Part shown: positions 8,810 to 16,710 of the stretch, one piece after another
Numbering within the stretch: position 1 is the first letter of the stretch
Layout of the letters: the number at the start of each line of letters is the position of its first letter
Source of the DNA: Bacteroidales bacterium
Lineage (GTDB): Bacteria > Bacteroidota > Bacteroidia > Bacteroidales > UBA932
Assembly (NCBI GenBank): GCA_015060325.1
Contig: SUYQ01000006.1
Coordinates: 41,454 to 105,453 of the forward strand
Length of the DNA stretch: 64,000 nt
Direction: 5' to 3'
Notes under the pieces: generated by a model
What the model was told of the DNA's origin: nothing
The model's input: only the letters and a program-made list of their open reading frames with translations
Database searches by the model: none
Position numbers and translations under genes: made by a program

Positions 8810-9634
8810 ATGGGAAAAGATAAACTCAGGAAGTTTCGTGAAAATGAGACCTTCAGGTGTATGGTTCAGCCGGCCACATCCGAGGTCTTGAACTGTGATC
8901 ATCCCTTGAAGGGCCATTGGGGCCGCGATTTCTTCGGGAATGGCAATCCTATCATACTCGAACTGGGATGTGGCAAGGGTGACTATACCATAGATCTTGC
9001 AGAAAGGAATCCGTCATGCAATTATATCGGTGTTGACATCAAGGGTGCACGTCTCTGGAAGGGCGCCAAGTATGCTGAAGAGCACGGCCTGGACAATGTG
9101 GGATTTCTACGTACACGCATCGAGTTCATAGAGTCGCTTTTTGCTCCGGGCGAAGTATCTGAGATATGGATAACATTCGCAGATCCTCAGATTGGCCGCG
9201 AGAAGAAACGCCTTACAGCTCCTCTGTTCATGTCGCGCTATCGCAATTTCCTCAAGCCGGGCGGCATAATCCATCTCAAGACAGACAGCCGTTACCTTCA
9301 TGAATATTCCCGTGCCATGGCCGAGCAGAACGGTCTTCACATCTTGGCTGCCGGCATAGACATCTACGGAGAGGATAGAGACAGACTTTATGCCAGCGAA
9401 CTCTCCTCAGTCAGCGGGCGGAGTGCAGTGGATGCTCTCTTTGAGGTGCAGACCTTCTATGAGGCTCAATATCTGGCTCAGGGATTTCCGATCACATATC
9501 TTGCCTTTCTGGCAGACCATGAAGGTGACTACAAGTCTCCGGAATGGGCGGAAGACCTTTGGAAAGACGAGGGGCATCATTTCGTGGTCCCTTCCGGCCT
9601 TCCTGTCGCCTCGAAATTCTATCCTGAAGCATAG
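8810..9634 (+). CDS. trmB: tRNA (guanine-N7-)-methyltransferase
   Basis: This 274-residue SAM-dependent methyltransferase has motif I in LELGCGKG (about residues 50-57), IGVDIKG as motif II, and the family's DPQ motif in FADPQIGREKKRL, followed by GGIIHLKTDS. It makes m7G46 in the variable loop of tRNAs. It is somewhat longer than the E. coli enzyme because of N- and C-terminal extensions. It is the last gene of the run that begins at the LOG-like gene, 5 bases after ricT, and is followed by a strong hairpin. Confidence 0.93.
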   Translation: MGKDKLRKFRENETFRCMVQPATSEVLNCDHPLKGHWGRDFFGNGNPIILELGCGKGDYTIDLAERNPSCNYIGVDIKGARLWKGAKYAEEHGLDNVGFLRTRIEFIESLFAPGEVSEIWITFADPQIGREKKRLTAPLFMSRYRNFLKPGGIIHLKTDSRYLHEYSRAMAEQNGLHILAAGIDIYGEDRDRLYASELSSVSGRSAVDALFEVQTFYEAQYLAQGFPITYLAFLADHEGDYKSPEWAEDLWKDEGHHFVVPSGLPVASKFYPEA

Positions 9635-9672
9635 TTTTGCCTGGCGCTTAGTGCGCTGACTGTCAATATTTT

Positions 9673-9714
9673 ACGCAAACCGCGTGCTCCCCTTTTGCGG
9701 CACGCGGTTTGCGT
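9673..9714. terminator. Hairpin between convergent trmB and miaA
   Basis: Bases 9673-9687 and 9700-9714 form a perfect 15-bp stem (arm ACGCAAACCGCGTGC) with a 12-base loop. It lies between two convergent genes, so it probably terminates both. U-tracts are weak on both sides. The same arm core recurs in the hairpin at 61420-61453. Confidence 0.8.
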
Positions 9715-9750
9715 ATCTTATTGATACTCAATAGGTTTTTCCCCAGGCGT

Positions 9751-10866
9751 TTATTGTACTTCGGTCCAGTGGATGCGGATACCCTTGCGTTCCATGCCGC
9801 GGAACCATGTCATCTGCCGCTTGGCGAACTGATGGATTGCGGTGGCGAGCTGAGTGCGCATCTCTTCGAAAGAGATCTTACCTATAATATATAAGGTCAC
9901 GAATTTGTATTCGAGACCGTAGTATATGAGGTCTTCAGCCGGAATCGGCTTATGCTCAGGTGCCAACGCCGGATGTGTCCCGTCGATCAGGCCTTTGATC
10001 TCTTCTACCATACCTTCTTCCAGGCGTGCATCAAGGCGCTTGTCGATCTTGGCGTTACGGACTTCTCGCGATACCAGTGTACCTATATAATATGTGTTCT
10101 TCGGGAGAAAGCATGTGCGCTGTACGGGATGTTCGGCTTCATATATGGCTATCTCCAGGGCACGGATCAGGCGTTTGCGGGTGTCATAGTCAGTGCTGTT
10201 ATGGAGCGGCTTGAGAGAAGCAAGCTGTGCTATGAGTTCCTCGTCGCTTTTCTTTTCGAGTTCTGCTCGGAGTTCCGGGTCAGGCGGAACTTCCGGCAGG
10301 GAGTAGCCGCAGGTGGCGGCCTCTATGTACAGACCGCTTCCGCCACATAGGATCGGGATGCCGCCTCTGTCCACGATGTCCTTGTATGCCTGCTCGAAGT
10401 CACGCTGGTATTCGAAAATATTGTATTTCGTGCCGGCATCCACGATATCCATCAGATGATATGGAATCTCCTCATACTCATCGAGATCCTTGCCGGTGCC
10501 TATGTCCATTCCCTTGTAAACCTGCCTCGAATCAGCAGAAATGATTTCAGCTCCGGTTGTCCGGTGTTCAGGCGGGGTCGGAAAGAACCCCTGTCGCTCC
10601 CTATCGGGAGCTCCTTCCCCCTGCGGACAGGGGGATAGCACGCTTTCCGACCCCGCCTGAACGCCGTCAGTGGCTGAAAGCAACGCGTTGATCCGTCGGG
10701 CCAGCTCGACGGCATAGCGGGTCTTGCCGGAAGCGGTAGGGCCCAGTACGCATATCAGGTCGATCTCTCCGGAGAGATACTTGTCAAGAATCTCCTGTAC
10801 GTTTATTTCTTCTGCCTGTGGCAATTCTGCCATAGGGGGAATCGGTGTGAAAGGTCTTTTTGCCAT
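9751..10866 (-). CDS. miaA: tRNA dimethylallyltransferase with an in-frame repeat insertion
   Basis: MiaA transfers a dimethylallyl group to A37 of tRNAs reading U-starting codons. The P-loop GPTASGKT (42-49), the DSRQVYKGMDIGTGK segment (from 112), GGSGLY and the C-terminal QFAKRQMTWFRG motif are all present. The protein is 371 residues against about 300-315 in the family. Roughly 45 of the extra residues (63-107) sit between the P-loop helix and EIISADSRQ, where homologues have none. They are encoded by an inverted-repeat element (10545-10679) that keeps the frame open. The N-terminus also carries about 35 residues before the P-loop strand. The -7 box lies so close to this ATG that Met12 (base 10833) is an alternative start. 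Confidence 0.9.
   Translation of the reverse strand: MAKRPFTPIPPMAELPQAEEINVQEILDKYLSGEIDLICVLGPTASGKTRYAVELARRINALLSATDGVQAGSESVLSPCPQGEGAPDRERQGFFPTPPEHRTTGAEIISADSRQVYKGMDIGTGKDLDEYEEIPYHLMDIVDAGTKYNIFEYQRDFEQAYKDIVDRGGIPILCGGSGLYIEAATCGYSLPEVPPDPELRAELEKKSDEELIAQLASLKPLHNSTDYDTRKRLIRALEIAIYEAEHPVQRTCFLPKNTYYIGTLVSREVRNAKIDKRLDARLEEGMVEEIKGLIDGTHPALAPEHKPIPAEDLIYYGLEYKFVTLYIIGKISFEEMRTQLATAIHQFAKRQMTWFRGMERKGIRIHWTEVQ
10545..10679. repeat. 135-bp MITE-like inverted-repeat element inside miaA
   Basis: The outer ends TTTCAGC (10545-10551) and GCTGAAA (10673-10679) are inverted. Inside them a perfect 19-bp inverted repeat (10567-10585 with 10643-10661, arm TTCAGGCGGGGTCGGAAAG) frames a core with further small hairpins (GCTCCC/GGGAGC and CCCCTGTC/GACAGGGG). 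The length between the outer ends is 135 bp, a multiple of three, without a stop in the miaA frame. Its position coincides with the block of residues absent from normal MiaA proteins. Confidence 0.85.
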
Positions 10867-10873
10867 AGTAGTG

Positions 10874-10881
10874 CAAAGATA
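10874..10881 (-). promoter_or_regulatory. -7 promoter box of miaA
   Basis: On the minus strand TATCTTTG matches the Bacteroidetes -7 consensus. It ends only 7 bases before the first ATG of miaA, which implies an almost leaderless mRNA or use of a downstream start codon. No good -33 box was found. Confidence 0.5.
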
Positions 10882-11030
10882 ACGTTTTTATGATACAGAA
10901 TCCGCTGCGCAATGTAATTATTTAAAAGACAGATAGTTATGACTTTTATAGCGCGTGTTTGGATGCGATATAGATGGTGTAATAGACTGATAATCAGTGC
11001 GTTGTATTCCATCAGTATGTGCTGAACACT

Positions 11031-11061
11031 TTTGCATTCAACTGAAAAAGCATTAAATTTG
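11031..11061 (+). promoter_or_regulatory. Promoter of smpB
   Basis: TTTG at 11031-11034 and TAAATTTG at 11054-11061, separated by 19 bases, match the Bacteroidetes -33/-7 consensus. The smpB start codon is 28 bases downstream. Confidence 0.7.
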
Positions 11062-11088
11062 CACTCCTGAAATGTAAATCATTGGATT

Positions 11089-11538
11089 ATGCCGAAAGCA
11101 AAGAGCAGTGTTGAGATCAAGAACAGGAGGGCTTCGTTTGACTATGAGTTCATCGAGACCTTCCAGGCGGGAATGGTGCTTACAGGCACTGAGATAAAGT
11201 CCATCAGGGCGGGCAAGGCTTCGCTGGTGGATGCTTATTGCTATTTCAACAATAATGAACTCTATGTCAAGAATATGCACGTGGCTGAGTATTGGTGGGG
11301 TAGTTGGGGAAAGCATGATCCGCGCCGCGAACGCAAGCTCCTGCTGACCCGAAAGGAACTGACCAAGCTCCAGCGAGCGGTGAAGGAGAAGGGACTCACC
11401 ATTGTAGCTGTCAAGCTATACATCGCAGATAACGGATATGCCAAGCTCCTGATAGCTCTTGCGCGAGGTAAGAAAGAGTATGACAAGCGTGCATCCATCA
11501 AGGAAAAGGACATGCGCCGTGAGATGGAAAGAATTTAG
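11089..11538 (+). CDS. smpB: SsrA-binding protein
   Basis: This 149-residue protein binds tmRNA and delivers it to stalled ribosomes for trans-translation. The family motifs are present: [18 protein letters not shown] in the first third, the central [23 protein letters not shown] segment, and the basic C-terminal tail [17 protein letters not shown] that inserts into the mRNA channel. The length is normal. It has its own promoter and ends shortly before a strong hairpin shared with the convergent metK gene. Confidence 0.95.
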   Translation: MPKAKSSVEIKNRRASFDYEFIETFQAGMVLTGTEIKSIRAGKASLVDAYCYFNNNELYVKNMHVAEYWWGSWGKHDPRRERKLLLTRKELTKLQRAVKEKGLTIVAVKLYIADNGYAKLLIALARGKKEYDKRASIKEKDMRREMERI

Positions 11539-11574
11539 CCTGGCGCATAAGAGATTGACTATCAGCGATATATG

Positions 11575-11610
11575 AAAAGTGCGTGCTCCCCAAAGGGAGC
11601 ACGCACTTTT
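11575..11610. terminator. Bidirectional terminator between smpB and metK
   Basis: Bases 11575-11590 and 11595-11610 form a perfect 16-bp stem with loop CAAA. The outer A/T ends (AAAA...TTTT) give a U-tract in both directions, so the element can stop both convergent genes. The GCGTGCTCCC core recurs in other hairpins of the window. Confidence 0.9.
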
Positions 11611-11651
11611 AGTAAGTGGCTGAGTGTCAGCTGTTTAGTCGCCAGCTTATT

Positions 11652-12971
11652 TTACAGTCCAAACGCTTCGCGGATCATGTCGACCGAGTCAAGGAGTTCC
11701 CATCCGAAGAACTGGACGAGTTCCTGAACATTCCTGCCGTCACGTCTCACGGTCACGGTTGCCTTGTATGGGTCGCGTCCGACATGTCCGTATGATGCTG
11801 TAGGCTCGTAGATAGGCTTTTTGAGGCCGAACTTCTCGATGATCTTTGCCGGGCGGAGATCGAAGAGCTCATTGATCTTCTCTGCTATGAAAGCATCGCT
11901 CAGTCCGTTTGCTGCTGTTCCGTATGTGTTCACGAAGATGCTGACAGGACGTGCTACTCCGATTGCATATGAAAGCTGGACGAGCATTTCGTGAGCTACG
12001 CCCGCTGCTACCATGTTCTTGGCGATATAGCGTGCTGCGTATGCTGCTGAGCGGTCAACCTTTGAAGGGTCCTTTCCTGAGAATGCACCGCCGCCGTGTG
12101 CTCCCTTTCCGCCGTATGTATCTACAATGATCTTGCGACCAGTAAGTCCGGTATCACCATGAGGGCCTCCGATGACGAACTTTCCGGTAGGATTCACATG
12201 GAGGATGTAGTCACCCTGGAAGAGTGCGGCTGTCTCAGGTGCGAGAGTTTCTATGAGCATAGGAAGAAGGATGTTCTGCACATCCTTGCGGATCTTTGCC
12301 TGCATTGCCTCGTCAACCCTCTTCTGACCGAACTGAGCGCATCCGTCAGCATAGCTCATGTTGCCGAGCGATGTAGGGGTGAACTCGTCGTGCTGGGTTG
12401 AAATCACTATTGTATGTACGCGTACAGGCTTGTTTGTCTCGCTGTCGTACTCGATGGTGAACTGTGACTTAGAGTCTGGACGGAGGTATGGCATGAGTTC
12501 AGGCTTCTGCTTGCGGATCTTCGCAAGCATCAGGAGTGCCTGATGCGAAAGTGCGAGCGGCAGAGGCATGTACTCCTCTGTGTCGCGACATGCATATCCG
12601 AACATCATTCCCTGGTCGCCGGCTCCCTGAGCGTCAGCGTCTTCGCCGACCACACCTCTATTAATGTCCACGCTCTGCTCATGGAGAGCTGAAAGGATTC
12701 CGCATGAGTTGCCGTCGAACATGTATTCAGCTTTGTCATAGCCGATCTTGTTGATGACGCGGCGCACTGTCTTAGGGATGTCCACGTATGCGTCCTCTGA
12801 GCGGACCTCGCCTCCTACGACAACGAGTCCGGTGCTGCAGAATGTCTCGCAGGCTACCTTGGCCTCAGGGTCCTGACGGAGGAATTCGTCAAGGATGGCA
12901 TCGGAAATCTGGTCCGAAACCTTGTCTGGGTGTCCTTCCGACACCGATTCTGATGTGAAAAGATAATTCAT
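11652..12971 (-). CDS. metK: S-adenosylmethionine synthetase
   Basis: MetK makes S-adenosylmethionine from methionine and ATP in the cytoplasm. The protein is 439 residues, longer than the ~385-residue E. coli enzyme, as is usual in Bacteroidetes. Signature segments are GHPDK (13-17), [12 protein letters not shown], the ATP-binding [12 protein letters not shown] and [20 protein letters not shown]. The gene is monocistronic; its leader of roughly 200 bases carries a SAM-II-type riboswitch and a terminator hairpin, which would turn the gene down when its own product is abundant. Confidence 0.97.
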   Translation of the reverse strand: MNYLFTSESVSEGHPDKVSDQISDAILDEFLRQDPEAKVACETFCSTGLVVVGGEVRSEDAYVDIPKTVRRVINKIGYDKAEYMFDGNSCGILSALHEQSVDINRGVVGEDADAQGAGDQGMMFGYACRDTEEYMPLPLALSHQALLMLAKIRKQKPELMPYLRPDSKSQFTIEYDSETNKPVRVHTIVISTQHDEFTPTSLGNMSYADGCAQFGQKRVDEAMQAKIRKDVQNILLPMLIETLAPETAALFQGDYILHVNPTGKFVIGGPHGDTGLTGRKIIVDTYGGKGAHGGGAFSGKDPSKVDRSAAYAARYIAKNMVAAGVAHEMLVQLSYAIGVARPVSIFVNTYGTAANGLSDAFIAEKINELFDLRPAKIIEKFGLKKPIYEPTASYGHVGRDPYKATVTVRRDGRNVQELVQFFGWELLDSVDMIREAFGL

Positions 12972-13000
12972 ATTCTGTTGTTTTTTGTTTCCGTGTTAAA

Positions 13001-13047
13001 GATCCTTCGCTGCGCTCAGGATGACAAAGGAGGCGCTCGGGATGACA
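13001..13047. repeat. GATCC-type dispersed repeat in the metK leader
   Basis: A copy of the dispersed repeat GATCCTTCGCT...AGGATGACA (13001-13026) is followed by a partial second copy ending GGGATGACA. It lies between the riboswitch terminator and the metK start codon, so it is part of the 5' untranslated RNA. Confidence 0.75.
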
Positions 13048-13052
13048 ATAGG

Positions 13053-13084
13053 GCAAAACAAAAGCCCCACAAGAATGCGGAGCC
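13053..13084 (-). terminator. Leader terminator hairpin of the metK riboswitch
   Basis: On the minus strand GGCTCCGC (13084-13077), loop ATTCTT, then GTGGGGCT (13070-13063) form an 8-bp stem with G-U pairs, followed by TTTTGTTTT. It lies 40 bases after the SAM-II aptamer and upstream of metK, the right place for an expression platform based on transcription termination. Confidence 0.7.
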
Positions 13085-13119
13085 AACACAAAAACACAAA
13101 ACATTGATGACATACTGTC

Positions 13120-13170
13120 AACATTTTAGCATTTTTTTACGTGGTTGCAAGCAGCCAAATCTCTCCACAT
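13120..13170 (-). ncRNA. SAM-II-type S-adenosylmethionine riboswitch
   Basis: On the minus strand GTGG (13168-13165) pairs with CCAC (13144-13141) to close the P1 stem. The loop holds GATTTGGCTGCTTGCAA. Downstream, CACGTAAAAAAATGCTAAA supplies GCTAAA (13130-13125), which pairs with TTTGGC (13159-13154) in the loop to form the H-type pseudoknot. The order GATTTG / CTTGCA / CACGT / AAA / GCTAAA is that of the SAM-II class (Rfam RF00521), first described in alphaproteobacteria; I recall members in Bacteroidetes. The location in the leader of metK, the gene for the SAM-making enzyme, supports the identification. Confidence 0.85.
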
Positions 13171-13185
13171 GTCTTATTCGGGCGG

Positions 13186-13215
13186 CAAAGATAGATAAAA
13201 ATTTTTATATGTCAA
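13186..13215 (-). promoter_or_regulatory. Promoter of the metK leader
   Basis: On the minus strand TTG (13215-13213) and TATCTTTG (13193-13186) are 19 bases apart. Transcription would begin near 13180, a dozen bases before the SAM-II aptamer, consistent with the riboswitch being at the 5' end of the mRNA. Confidence 0.75.
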
Positions 13216-13229
13216 TTTTTTTGTGAAAA

Positions 13230-13264
13230 GATCCCTCGACTCGCTCCGCTCGCTCGGGATGACA
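13230..13264. repeat. Dispersed repeat copy between metK and the TonB receptor
   Basis: This copy starts GATCCCTCGACTCGC and ends CGCTCGGGATGACA, the same pattern as other repeats in the window. It lies just upstream of the metK promoter on the divergent side. Confidence 0.7.
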
Positions 13265-13279
13265 GGAGGTGACGGATGG

Positions 13280-13352
13280 TAGGAAGGGTTGATAAATATT
13301 ACCTAAAAGTATCAACAAAACTTCCTAAAAACATTAAAATGTACTATCTTCG
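13280..13352 (+). promoter_or_regulatory. Upstream region of the Oar-like receptor: imperfect palindrome and -7 box
   Basis: TAGGAAG..TTGATA (13280-13294) is inverted at 13310-13327 (TATCAA..CTTCCTA), giving an imperfect stem that could be an operator. TATCTTCG at 13345-13352 resembles the -7 box, 37 bases before the start codon. No convincing -33 TTG was found. Confidence 0.4.
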
Positions 13353-13388
13353 CGCCATAAAAAACCTATTATTATTAACTAAATCGTT

Positions 13389-16300
13389 ATGAAACAAACA
13401 ATTAAGTGTCTTATTGCTGCTTTTGCAGCAATGCTTATGAGCGTAGCGGCCTATGCACAGGTAACTACATCAGCTCTGGGTGGACGTGTTGTTGACGCTA
13501 ACGGTGAGCCTGTCGTAGGTGCAACAGTAGTTGCAACTCACGAGCCATCAGGTACCATCTATGGCGTTGTAACAAACAATGACGGTCGTTATGCCATCAA
13601 CGGTATGCGTTCCGGCGGTCCTTACAAGGTAGAGTTCTCTTGCCTTGGATACCAGCCGCTCACTTACACAGATGTAACTCTTCAGCTCGGTGAGACTTCA
13701 GCTCTCAGCGGTCAGTTGAACGAGGATTCTGAAATGCTCGGCGAAGCAATGGTGGTTGCTGCTGCAGCGTCAAAGTTCTCGGCGGAGAAGACAGGTGCTG
13801 CTACAAACATCTCCAGCACACAGATCACTTCTCTCCCGACGGTAACAAGAAGCATCACTGACGTTACAAGACTTTCTCCTTACGGAGGTAACGGCATGAG
13901 CTTCGCTGGTTCAGACGGACGTACAGCAAACTTCACTGTCGACGGAGCAAACTTCAACAACAACTTCGGTCTTAACGATGGTCTTCCTGGCGGCGGATCT
14001 CCTATTTCCATTGACGCTATCGAGGAAATGCAGGTTGTCATCTCTCCTTATGACGTTCGTCAGACCAACTTTATCGGAGGCGGTGTGAATGCAATTACAA
14101 AGTCAGGTACCAACAAGTTCAGAGGTACAGCATATGTATACCATCAGAACCAGGATCTTCACGGTGATACAGTTGATGGAACACAGATAGAAGGTGCACG
14201 TGCTAAGGATATGAACACAACGTATGGTTTCACTCTCGGTGGTCCTATCATCAAGAACAAGCTCTTCTTCTTCGTTAATGCTGAGTTTACCAAGAAGCCT
14301 TCAGTCGTGAATCGCTGGAGAGGTACTTCGGTAATAGATGAAAACGGTAATGGTGTCGGCGACGCTAACAACTATATCTCGCGTACAACACTTGATGACC
14401 TTAAGAGGGTATCGGAGTTTGTAAAGGAGAAATATGGTTATGATACAGGTTCATGGACAGACTTCCCTGCAGATGAAAGCAACAGAAAGATTCTTGCACG
14501 TCTCGACTGGAATATCAATGATAATCATAAGCTCGCAGTGCGTTACAACTATACGTTGAACAGACGTTGGAGTTCTCCGAACGGAACTTCAATGGACGGT
14601 GGTTCACGTCTTGCAAGTTATCGTATGTCGAAGAATTCGATGTCTTATGCTAATTCGATGTATTCTCAGGATAACCTTGTGCACTCAGTGTCATTGGATC
14701 TGAACAGCCGTTTCTCTGACAATCTGTCAAATCAGCTCCTCGTGACCTACTCACAGCTCAATGATGTGCGTGGTTCGACTTCAGACATGTTCCCATTCAT
14801 CGATATCAAGAAGGACGGAGACAACTATCTTTCACTCGGATATGAGCTCTTTACATTGAACAATGGTGTTCACAACACTATCGCAACACTCAAGGATGAC
14901 CTCACATATTATGCTGGTAACCACAAGATTGTGTTTGGTTTGAGCGCAGAGTATCAGATGGCTGACAACGTATATATGCGTAACGGTACAGGTTATTACA
15001 GATACAACAGTGTAGATGATTTCATCAATGGAGCAGCTCCTGAGGTTGTGGCCCTTACCTATGGTTACAACGGTGAGGAGCAGCCAGCTGCAAGAGTGCG
15101 TTTCTACAAGGCCGGTGTTTATGCTCAGGACGACTGGAACGTAAACGATAATTTCAAGCTCACCTATGGTCTCCGTCTTGACGGATTGTTCTTCAATAAT
15201 GCAGATGTTGTTACCAACAATGCAATTCTTGCACTTGACTATTATGACGATAACGGAAATGTCCGCCACATAGATACAGGTAAATGGCCATCTGCAAGCG
15301 TGACAGTTTCTCCACGTGTCGGCTTCAGCTGGAATGCACTCGGTGACAACTCTCTCAAGGTTCGCGGAGGTACAGGTCTCTTCTCAGGACGTATTCCTCT
15401 CGTATTCTTCACAAACATGCCGACCAACAGCGGATCAGTTCAGTACAAGGCTGCTCTCGGACCTTCAGGTGACAAGGTTGACATGAGCAAATTCGCAGGT
15501 GGACTTGTTGTGGACAATAAAGGCAATCCTACAATCGCTGCTCTTCGTGACAAGCTCGTTTCGCTCGGCTATCCGTATGAATACAAGCCAGAAGACGGAG
15601 TTCTCCCTTCTTCTATCGCAGCTGTAGATCCTAAGTTCAAGATGCCACAGGTCTGGAAGACATCTTTGGCTGTTGATTACAACTTCCCAACATCATTCCC
15701 ATTCTCTATTACCGCAGAGGGTATTTTCAACAAGACTGTGAACGCAGTATGTGCTTCTGACTGGAGCTTGCTTCCACCAGAGGGATTCCCTAAGTTCAAT
15801 GGTGTTGACAACCGTCCTATCTTCCCTGAAGGATATCGTCAGGGTACAAAGGCCATCGTTCTTGAGAATACTTCAAAAGGATACGGATGGTCAGCAAATG
15901 TGACTTTGAGAATGCAGCCGATAGAGGGATTGTCTTTGATGGCAGCATATACTCATACTGTAAGCAAGGAGGTGACCGGTATGCCAGGTTCAGATGCGGA
16001 GTCTGCTATGTACTATGTTCCTACAGTTTCCGGTATCAACAGAACAGGACTCCACAATTCTCAGTATGTAACACCTGACCGCGTTGTTGCTTCAGCAACT
16101 CACTCAGACAAGTCTGGTAATCACTTCAGCCTCATTTATGAAGCATGGAGAGGTGGCTACAACTATTCATATATGCTTACAAACGATATGAATGGTGATA
16201 CATACACTTATGATGCGATTTATGTTCCGACAGATGAGCAGGTAAAGAACGGAGAGTTCAGATTCGTCTCTGAGGATGATGCAAACCGTTTCCTTGATTA

Positions 16301-16694
16301 TGTTCATACTGATAAATATCTCAGCAAGAACCAGGGTAAATATGCTGAAGCTTACAGCGTATATTCTCCATGGGTTCACAGAGTTGATTTCAGCTACAAG
16401 CATGATTTCAAGGTGAATATCGGCAAGTCTACCAACACGCTGCAGCTTTGTCTTGATATCAAGAACCTTCTTAATATGTTCAATTCAAGCTGGGGAGTTT
16501 CAAAGCATCTGAATACAGATGTCTTTACTACCGGTGAGGCTCGTATTCTCAAATATGAGGGTATGGACAATGAGGGATATCCTACATTCTCTACTGTCAA
16601 GGGTATTGATGGAAATACTCAGAGATACGCATATAACCATGCTCTCGGACAGTGCTGGTATGCCTCTATCGGTATCAAATACTTGTTTAATTAA
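13389..16694 (+). CDS. Oar-like TonB-dependent outer-membrane receptor
   Basis: This 1101-residue protein has a signal peptide (about 1-23, ending AYA before Gln), a carboxypeptidase-regulatory-like beta-sandwich (about 26-110), a plug domain with the ENGNAI-type segments typical of Oar proteins (TVDGANFNNNFG, DAIEEMQVVISPYDVRQ, GGVNAITKSGTNKFRG), and a 22-strand-type barrel ending in IGIKYLFN. It differs from SusC proteins in its plug and lacks a SusD neighbour; instead a mosaic lipoprotein follows 16 bases downstream and is probably co-transcribed. It should import a substrate in a TonB-dependent way; the substrate is unknown. Confidence 0.88.
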   Translation: MKQTIKCLIAAFAAMLMSVAAYAQVTTSALGGRVVDANGEPVVGATVVATHEPSGTIYGVVTNNDGRYAINGMRSGGPYKVEFSCLGYQPLTYTDVTLQLGETSALSGQLNEDSEMLGEAMVVAAAASKFSAEKTGAATNISSTQITSLPTVTRSITDVTRLSPYGGNGMSFAGSDGRTANFTVDGANFNNNFGLNDGLPGGGSPISIDAIEEMQVVISPYDVRQTNFIGGGVNAITKSGTNKFRGTAYVYHQNQDLHGDTVDGTQIEGARAKDMNTTYGFTLGGPIIKNKLFFFVNAEFTKKPSVVNRWRGTSVIDENGNGVGDANNYISRTTLDDLKRVSEFVKEKYGYDTGSWTDFPADESNRKILARLDWNINDNHKLAVRYNYTLNRRWSSPNGTSMDGGSRLASYRMSKNSMSYANSMYSQDNLVHSVSLDLNSRFSDNLSNQLLVTYSQLNDVRGSTSDMFPFIDIKKDGDNYLSLGYELFTLNNGVHNTIATLKDDLTYYAGNHKIVFGLSAEYQMADNVYMRNGTGYYRYNSVDDFINGAAPEVVALTYGYNGEEQPAARVRFYKAGVYAQDDWNVNDNFKLTYGLRLDGLFFNNADVVTNNAILALDYYDDNGNVRHIDTGKWPSASVTVSPRVGFSWNALGDNSLKVRGGTGLFSGRIPLVFFTNMPTNSGSVQYKAALGPSGDKVDMSKFAGGLVVDNKGNPTIAALRDKLVSLGYPYEYKPEDGVLPSSIAAVDPKFKMPQVWKTSLAVDYNFPTSFPFSITAEGIFNKTVNAVCASDWSLLPPEGFPKFNGVDNRPIFPEGYRQGTKAIVLENTSKGYGWSANVTLRMQPIEGLSLMAAYTHTVSKEVTGMPGSDAESAMYYVPTVSGINRTGLHNSQYVTPDRVVASATHSDKSGNHFSLIYEAWRGGYNYSYMLTNDMNGDTYTYDAIYVPTDEQVKNGEFRFVSEDDANRFLDYVHTDKYLSKNQGKYAEAYSVYSPWVHRVDFSYKHDFKVNIGKSTNTLQLCLDIKNLLNMFNSSWGVSKHLNTDVFTTGEARILKYEGMDNEGYPTFSTVKGIDGNTQRYAYNHALGQCWYASIGIKYLFN

Positions 16695-16710
16695 TTAATT
16701 GGAAGTCAAT

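Noticed and set aside
13120..13170. S-box (SAM-I) riboswitch before metK
   Set aside because: The SAM-I core sequences are missing, whereas the short pseudoknot layout of SAM-II fits.
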